This document shows, piece after piece, positions 57,301 through 64,000 of a stretch of DNA of 64,000 nt (positions are counted from its first letter, which is position 1; each line of letters opens with the position of its first letter). The DNA lies in contig JANTQA010000060.1 in assembly GCA_027625915.1 (NCBI GenBank), positions 2,046,001-2,110,000 of the forward strand, in the 5' to 3' direction. A program made the translations under genes and the position numbers. This DNA is from Anaeramoeba flamelloides. Its lineage: Eukaryota; Metamonada; Anaeramoebidae. Under the pieces are notes generated by a model. The model was not told the origin of the DNA, searched no databases, and worked only from the letters and a program-made list of their open reading frames with translations.

Positions 57301-60300
57301 TGATTTTTTTATTTGAATTCTCATATTTTGAAAGAAATTTATTTTTTTGAAAAGATTTTTCTTCATTGCTTTTCTTTTTTTATAATGAAAAATCTTTCTT
57401 TACTTGCACCCCTCTCCCAATTTGAATTTTTTTTTTTAAAAAATATCAATAATAAAACGCATTCCTAAAATGATTCTGGATCTGACAGAAATTTTTCATT
57501 TTTAAAGATACAATCAGTTACACTTTTAAGGCACAAACTTTCAACGATATTTAAGATACAAAAAAATCTCAAATTAAGGTGCATTTTTTGGAGTTTTTTT
57601 TTATCCAAATTATTTTACTAGAATTAGAATTTTGTTCTTTAATTTGGAATTTTTTTTTTGAGACATAATTTTCGTTGAATGTTTACGCCTTAAAAGTGGA
57701 ACTGACTGTACTGTTAAATTTCAAAAATGTAAAAAAAAAATTCAGTAGAATTTTCTTTTTTATAAGATCATGAAAACTTCACTTTCAAAACATAACATTT
57801 CAAAAATCAAGTAAAGTACAACACTTTTTTACATTTGAACCAATGATTTTTTTTTTCACTATTTTTATCCAAAACAAAGACTCGAATTAAAAAATTGAAG
57901 AAATAAAAATTTTAAAACTTTTTCTTGAATTTATTACTATTCAAAAAAAACACAATTTTTGTTTTTGACTGTAAAATTATGAATTTTTTATTCAAATTGA
58001 TTGTTAATTAGTGCAAAATTTCATATATGCTTAACAAAACTTTATAAAAAGTTTCATACCTCCCCGTTTATCATTTTTTCGGGATAGTATTCAATTGGAA
58101 GGTTTTGGAATGATTTCTGCAACTACTCTCATTGTTGAATTTTATAAATATTTTTTAAAAATTTTATTTTGCTTCAAACCTTTTTAAAATTACTATCAAT
58201 TAAAATTAAATAGAAATTTTTTAATTATATTGGTAGCTTTGCTCAAAAGAAGTGTTTTTTTTTTTGTTGTGATTTCTTTTTTGTTTTTTTCTTTTTTTTT
58301 CCAAATCTTTTTCTTTTTCTTTTCTTTTCTTCTTTTCATTTTTTTTTCTGCAAAAGATCATTTTGGAAAAACAAAAAGATCTTCGAAAATACCAATAAAA
58401 ATACAGAAAATTGAGACTCTTTCAATACCATCTAAAGCATACATATGCTTATTAGCAAAAAAATCTTCTTGTTAACCCTTTTTTAGTTGAAAGTTCAGTA
58501 ATAAAAAATTCTTGATGTTCTTTTCAAAAATTGTGACTCAGTTTTTTTTAATAGTTTTTAGTTTTTATTGTTGTTAATTTTTAAAATATTATGCTTTTAT
58601 GGATTTAAAAGAATTTTAAAGTGAATTACTAATAAGATTTAATCATTAGTTTCCATTGAATACTCAAGAATAATATATATTTTTTTGCCAATTTTTTATT
58701 TCAGATGATTCATAATTTTTGAAATATAGTTTATATTGTTTAGGAAATCAATTCAAATTTTCTATAAGAAAAAAATTAAAAATATACCGTTCAGGAAAAA
58801 AAATAAAACAGGGAAAAAAAGCACAACACGATTTTTAATTGGTAAACTTAATAGAACCTGAATAGTAAAATCAATAAAAAGAAGAAACCAATTAATTAGC
58901 TTCCAAGAATAATCCATTATATTATTTTAAATTATATCAATAAAAAACAATTTAAATCTCCTTGGTTATCAAAATCCGATAAATGGTTTTGGAGATCTCA
59001 AAAATATTCAAATCTTTTAATAAATTTCTAATAAAAGATCAATCAAATAAAAACCCTTACTTAAAAGATAGTATTAAAAAAAATGTTATTATGTTTGAAT
59101 CCACCATTTTGGTCTTTAATCATTGATTTTTTTCTTTTATTAATAGATCTTTTCATTTTCAGTTTCTATTAAGGTTACCAATTATAAACTGTGTTTCTAC
59201 TTTTTTCCCCTGTTTTATTTTTTTTCCTGAAGGATATATTTTTAATTTTTTGTTTATTTATGTATTTTCATTTTCATTGCTAATTTCGCAAATTTTCCGA
59301 ACTATTTTTTATAAAGTACTCGAAATTAGAAAAAAGATCATAATTACTCGCTACATATAATAATATATTTAACTGTCATTGGAATTCATGGAGAAAAATT
59401 TTACTTAATGGATAAAAAACATTCAAAACATTATTCTTAATTTATAATAAATTTTGTTTTTGTGATAAAATTACATTGTAAAATATTTTTCAAATATTAA
59501 AAAAATGGAAAAACAAAAATAAAAACAAAAGATATACAAACAAATACTTTTCTATTTTACAAAAATTAAAACTGAATTTTTGTATCTTTTTCCAATTTAA
59601 AATCTCAATTATTTATAATCAAAAGATGAAAAAAATTGTAATTCAAATAAAATGAATCTTTATTAAATTATATTTATCAATATTCACAGCTAAATTTTAA
59701 TTTTCGAATTATGATTCCCCTGAAAATTACCAAATCCTATTTACGTTTTTTCAATTTTATTGTTCTTAATGGAAATAATTTAAAATTTACAAAAACTATT
59801 GAGTGGAAAAAATGAAATACTGATGTAAAAGCTATTTAAAAATAAAATTGAATAATATTAAATGGAATTATTTTTATCATTATTAATAAAAAACCATCAA
59901 AAAAAAACAAAACAAAACAAAAAATAAAAAACAAAAAACAACGAATAAAAAACAAAAAAACAAAAAAAAACAAAAAACAAAATGATCCTGAATATTTTTC
60001 ATTAAAATTAGAAATTATTCCAATTTACCGATTCTAATCATAACGATCGAAAGGTTCTTTCAAAATATTTAAAATCCATTGACGCATTTATTCAGGAAAT
60101 TAATCAAAAAAAAGAACAAAGAAAGAAAGAAATTGAGCGCAAAGAACAGGAAGAACTTGAAAAAATTGAAAAAAAATTTGTTGGAAAAGTTGTAAGTATT
60201 TAAAAATTTCAAATAAATTAAAACAAACTTTTTTATCAATTTTATTCCATTCTTTTTATTTTATTGATATTATTCCAACAAAACTTCAAATCAATATTTA

Positions 60301-60692
60301 TGATATATTTAAAACAAAGATAAATATCGATATTGAAAATCAACTATTGGTATTAAAATTAAACCGAATTTAAAACTAACGCTACAATTTACTTCTCTTT
60401 TTTAAATTCCTTCTTTTTAATTTATTTGTTTATTACTTAATTATTTTAAATGAAAAACATTTCTCAAAATAATTTTTTTTTCAAAAGCCAATTGTCAAAA
60501 AGGGCCGAAAAATTATTTATCAGGGATTTGTAATGAAAATTAGTAGGCGTAAATCACAAAAAAGATATTTTTTTCTTTTTTCAGATTTGTTACTTGTTAG
60601 TTCTCCACATACAGTAAGAAAAAATAAATTTTCTTTACATAGAATGGTACACTTGGAACAATTAAAAATAACTGATCTGCCTGATACTGTTG
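54315..60692 (+). CDS. Rho guanine-nucleotide exchange factor (DH-PH), 3' end beyond window
   Basis: It should load GTP onto Rho/Rac GTPases at the membrane or cortex. Exons seen are 54315-54656, 54922-55113, 60012-60191 and 60488-60692; the first three junctions are phase 0, and the last donor (GTTG|GTAAGTG) leaves a phase-1 end whose next exon I could not find before 64000. After an acidic Ser/Asp/Glu N-terminus (1-32) comes the DH domain: KVCKNILKFERGYVRDLEIL, ELGDLFVSQKVQLKNYKLYF, SPIKHTPTYRELISKLFQFT, KVLSKYLKSIDAFIQEIN. A Lys/Glu helix then leads into a PH domain (VKKGRKIIYQGFVMKISRRK, KRYFFLFSDLLLVSS). The canonical DH 'PVQRIPRY' segment is weak here (PIKHTPTY). Intron 2 is 4.9 kb and splits the DH domain. 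Partial at the right. Confidence 0.85.
54760..54822 (+). repeat. (ACAAA)n-type simple repeat in RhoGEF intron 1
   Basis: An imperfect run of 'aacaaat' and 'acaaaaa' units. A similar run at 59897-59982 lies just before exon 3 of the same gene. Low-complexity, no coding. Confidence 0.7.
55987..56074. repeat. long hairpin in RhoGEF intron 2
   Basis: Arms of ~31 bp: the left contains 'actttcttttcaagtat' (to 56017) and the right 'atacttgaaaagaaagt' (from 56044), extended by 'gaaaatgtcact' and 'agtggcattttc'. Only a few mismatches and a ~26-nt loop. If transcribed it would form a strong hairpin RNA. It could be a small foldback element or a source of a structured RNA; no second copy was seen. Confidence 0.7.
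57512..57710. repeat. Rep-C palindromic short element, copy 3 (in RhoGEF intron 2)
   Basis: Starts 'aatcagttacacttttaagg' and ends 'cgccttaaaagtggaactga'. The interior matches copies at 5665 and 53562 ('aaattattttactagaatt'). Non-coding. Confidence 0.75.
58770..59236 (-). mobile_element. Rep-A TIR element, copy 3 (in RhoGEF intron 2)
   Basis: The left end 'ttcaggaaaaaaaataaaac' then 'agggaaaaaaagcac', 'taataga' is mirrored by 'gtgtttctacttttttcccc' then 'tgttttattttttttcctga'. The TIR is over 80 bp with mismatches and may extend further into 'aattaaaaatata'. The interior is the reverse complement of the copy at 28932-29366. No ORF. Confidence 0.8.
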
Positions 60693-61195
60693 GTAAGTGA
60701 TTAATTACCCAATTTCTTTTGAATTTTTAATTTGCTATACAATACCATGAACTGTGATTTCTTAGAATATTATTTTTCTTTATAAATTTATTCATTGGAA
60801 AATTCGTAATGAATAACTTTCACTTTTAATAAAAATATTTTAGGAGAATTGAATATGTTTAGATAAAAATAAAGTATCTTATTGCATTACTAAAAGAAGA
60901 CATTTGCAATATTGATTTGATAAGGGACTAGTTTTATGGTTTGAATTTTTTTGGAAAAAAGTTCATCATTTTATTTAATTTGTATGTAGAGAAAGGAGTA
61001 ATCAAAGAAAATTTTATCAAAATAGAAAAAAAAATGTGAAGAAAAATAATTAAAAGATTAATATAAAAAATAATAATATCATTTGCATAACCAAGTTTAA
61101 AAATTATCCACCGTCGTTAGGTTTTTTTTAAACTTTGAAATTAAAATAAAATTTCGAAAATTTTCTTTTCGTTTCTTTAATTAAAAAAAACCGCA
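60693..61195. other. RhoGEF intron 4 (start), gene-free
   Basis: Follows the exon-4 donor. No further exon found. Confidence 0.45.
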
Positions 61196-61605
61196 GTTAG
61201 CTTTTCCAAAATTTAAAGGAATTGAGTAAAATCCAAGATTTTTCTCTATTCTTTTGAATTCTGGAAAACCTAGGCACTTTAAGGCACTCTACGGCACTTG
61301 ACGGACACTTTCGTTAGGTTTTTTTTTTAATTTTCTGTTTATTCTATAAAATATCTCGATTTTACTGACTACATAAAAAACCCAAGAAAACCTAGTCACT
61401 CTACGAAACGTCCTCAGAATTTAAAGGATGGGCAAAAACCCGATAGAAAGATTATCAATAATAAATAAAAATTCCATAATATGTGATTAATAATTGGTAT
61501 TTAGCTGTCCTAAGTTTTTTTTTTGATTTGAAAGAATTGAGTAAAATCAAAGATTTTGCTCAATTCTTTTGAATTAAAAAAAAAAAAAAAAAAAAAAAAA
61601 ACCAA
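61196..61605. repeat. Rep-D modular foldback repeat, copy 5
   Basis: The palindrome 'aattgagtaaaatccaagat' / 'ttttgaattctggaaaacct' is followed by 'ggcactttaaggcactctac' and 'ggcacttgacggacac' (61273-61308), 'gttaggttttttttt', then 'gaaaacctagtcactctacg' (61375-61400). A second palindrome 'attgagtaaaatcaaag' / 'tgctcaattcttttgaatt' lies at 61540-61575, before a long A run. Modules match the copies at 2160, 17385 and 45840 in varied order. Confidence 0.65.
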
Positions 61606-61828
61606 GACACTATCTCTCAGAGTGGGACACTAAATACCCTAATTTTATATATATTACTATTTTAAGTATTTTTTGTTTTCAATTTTTTATTGTTTTTTCT
61701 TTATTACCGGAAGTTTTCTAATCATAAGAACTTTGATGAAAAATTCTAGACACGAACAATAAATTTCATAATTTTGATTAATCAGATTAAAGGGGTTTGT
61801 ATATTTTTTCTAAGGATAACTTTTTCAT

Positions 61829-62534
61829 ATAAACTCTTTTTCAAATAAAAGTGCACATAAAATTTCAAGAATTATTCATAATTGAATCAAATTAATTGTA
61901 GTATCATTCTAAAATATAAGAAACTCTTTAAAACATAACAAAACACTCAACCGAATATTTAAAACTCATTAAAACAAAACAATAAAAATTAAAATAAAAT
62001 ATTTTAAAAATTGGTATACCCTTTCATTTTTGCTGAGAAATCTCGTTTTATAAATTGTAGGGGAAATTATAAAATCAATAAAAATCGTTGAACAAGGTGA
62101 ATTGGGAAAAAGTTCTCTAAATTTTATTGATAACTCTTTACACGTCAAACTTTTGTTCTTTTAAAGTACCATTTTCAATATAAAGCCACAATACATCTGG
62201 GTATTTTGTTAGAATTGTTTTTTATTTATTTTCTTTTTTCTTTGTTCCATACATCAATCCAATAATGATCTTTCAAAATTCCTATATCTAGCTTATTCGA
62301 AATCAAACTTAAACTATTTTCATTTATACGCTGGTAGATTATTTCCAAATTGATTTCTTCTTATCTTGTTTTTTCATTTACCAACTGTTCAATATCCATA
62401 AATAAAAAAACAAAAAAAGAAAAAAATGAAAAATTAAAATGAAAATCACCAATAATTAATTATCTTATTAACAATCAAATTCAATAATATTGATGATTTG
62501 AGAGGTGTGCCCTTTTGTTTGAAAAAGATCTAAT
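61829..62534 (-). mobile_element. Rep-E terminal-inverted-repeat element, copy 2
   Basis: Ends 'ataaactctttttcaaataa' and 'cttttgtttgaaaaagatct' are inverse. Its interior reads as the reverse complement of 7096-7806 (for example 'aaaacactcaaccgaatat' against 'atatcttcagttgagtgttt'). No long ORF. Confidence 0.7.
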
Positions 62535-63851
62535 TTCTTATCAAAAATTTTTGATAAATTTTTTTTCCTTTTGATTTTTATAAATTTATATCTTTCTAAA
62601 ATACCAAATTCAAATGATTTGTGTTTTCGTAATATCGATTATAAACTCTATTCAAATTTTTTAACACCATAATTCAATTTTTGTGAAAAAAATATCTATT
62701 TTATTTAATTCTAGGTGAAATACCAAATTAGAACCATTCGATAATTGAAATGTTAACAATTATTTATCAATTACAATACTCAAAAAACAAAAATTAAATA
62801 ATTACCAATACTAATAAATTATCGGTTTGTGTTAAAAATTTTGGAGATGAGTAAAACAAAAAAATGTATTGGCAAATCTGTTTAAAGTCTATTAACAATT
62901 ATTGATCGTTCAAATGGTTAGATACCATTGACTAATTTTAATATTTGAGTTCTTCTGTTTTTAAGAACCCAACTTTAATATAATATCAATTCTTGAAAAA
63001 AAAAATTATTGATCGTATGAAACAGGTTAAGTAATTCAAAAAAAAAAATGAAAAGAAAACAACTACTCAAAGATGAAAAAATGATTTTTATATTTTAAAA
63101 AAATCAAAATTATTTCCAATTTGAATCAAATTGAATTATTGTGATTTTTTTAACTCTTTTAGCTGTGATAAAAATTTTGAATTTTAGTTTAGTAATCACA
63201 ATTTTTACATTTGTCCTTTTTTTTGAATAAAAAAGTTCAACATTCAAGATCAAGGAAAAAATATATTCTTATTATTAATTATCAACTATTGATTTTTCAG
63301 GTTAAAATGTGAATTTACAATAACAAAAGTGAATTTGTGAGTTTTTCTCCCCTCAAAACCCCAATCCTAATTTTTCATATTTTACAAGTTATTTCTTTTA
63401 AAATTATGTTAAGTAACCTACTTGTTATTTATGAAAATTGGAACAGGGAGTGGGATTTTGTGAAATTGTAAATTTTTTTTTTTTTCATTTTTGTTGTTTT
63501 TTTTGTTAATTTTTAGAATTTATTTATTTAAACAAATAAGAAATAAAAATCTCAAAATTACTTTTTGTTTCATTTTTTTGATTTATTATTTTTTACCCGG
63601 AAATTTTAATTGTGAATATTCGTAAAGTAAAAATTTTTCATTTTATTTTTTTTTTTATTTTTAAATTTTCAGGTGTTTGAACTCAGGAACACCAATACAA
63701 TTTTCAATAAATAACAAAATACTTGAGTCTTGAAGTCTGCTGTAGTGGTACTATCCCCTTAAAAAAACAAATAGAGAAAATTGGTATTAAGGAAAAAAAA
63801 AATAAATAAACATAGAATAAGAATAATAAAAATCAAGGTAATCAATCACAT

Positions 63852-63882
<31 letters not shown>

Positions 63883-64000
63883 TATAAGCAATACATTTCA
63901 CTTTAATTGCCCATCAATCCTGGGATAGTGTAATAAATATGAGGGAAAATTTTCTCTAATTAAATAAAAGAAATTACCACATGTTTTTCCTGTATTAAAT
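62535..64000. other. gene-free right edge of the window
   Basis: No coding region was recognised. I looked for an exon continuing the RhoGEF PH domain; candidate acceptors at about 63300 and 63671 lead straight into stops in the required phase. Confidence 0.45.

Noticed and set aside
58230-58475. 81-residue ORF in RhoGEF intron 2
   Set aside because: The first half is a T-rich tract; the DH domain joins exon 2 to exon 3 without it. An alternative exon cannot be excluded but is unsupported.
63290-63700. Possible further RhoGEF exons after acceptor-like TTTCAG sites
   Set aside because: In the phase required by exon 4, both lead straight into stop codons.
1-64000. tRNA, rRNA, CRISPR, or virus-like element
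   Set aside because: No cloverleaf with A/B boxes, no rRNA signature, no spaced direct repeats and no capsid, integrase or envelope-like coding sequence was recognised by eye; a covariance-model and profile search would be decisive.

Overview
The window is 64 kb of nuclear DNA from a very A+T-rich single-celled eukaryote. The genes have spliceosomal introns (GT...AG, with some GTTTGT donors), standard stop codons (TAA and TGA are both used), long Asn/Lys/Glu-rich tracts, and eukaryote-only families: class III PI3-kinase, G-protein beta, eIF2B gamma, DH-PH RhoGEF and a RING/CUE ubiquitin ligase. An amoeboid protist (Anaeramoebae or Amoebozoa) fits this gene set and composition, but that assignment is inference. 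I saw no bacterial genes, tRNA, rRNA or CRISPR.

Seven host genes are well supported. On the minus strand: a VPS34-like PI3-kinase (9087-15720, 4 exons), a TPR protein with a propeller-like region and a filamin-like tail (18393-21452), a BCS1-like AAA ATPase (33827-35479), and a multi-membrane-span RING-CUE ligase resembling gp78/AMFR (49715-51283). On the plus strand: eIF2B gamma (28112-31198, 2 exons), heterotrimeric G-protein beta (40134-43859, 4 exons), and a DH-PH RhoGEF (54315 to past 60692, 4 exons seen, cut by the window end). All splice junctions given were read by eye from the sequence, and the rebuilt reading frames match the conserved families across each junction. Introns run from about 100 nt to 4.9 kb. 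The three longest hold no recognised gene, and two of them, in the PI3-kinase and RhoGEF genes, hold dispersed repeats.

The rest is gene-poor DNA rich in repeats: one LINE copy with a clear 18-bp target-site duplication (22908-24911) plus at least four truncated LINE relics; several families of short elements with terminal inverted repeats (called Rep-A, B, C and E here); a modular foldback family (Rep-D) built from recurring palindromes; and other dispersed repeats (Rep-F, G, H, I). Two nested insertions can be read directly: a LINE fragment inside the end of a Rep-E element, and a Rep-A element splitting a Rep-G copy.

The genes do not form one pathway. They represent separate housekeeping and signalling roles: endosomal lipid signalling, translation initiation, G-protein and Rho signalling, ER protein quality control, and AAA chaperone activity. 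The most unusual gene is the PI3-kinase, where about 520 residues of low-complexity sequence with a Lys-Pro array stand where the C2 domain is expected.
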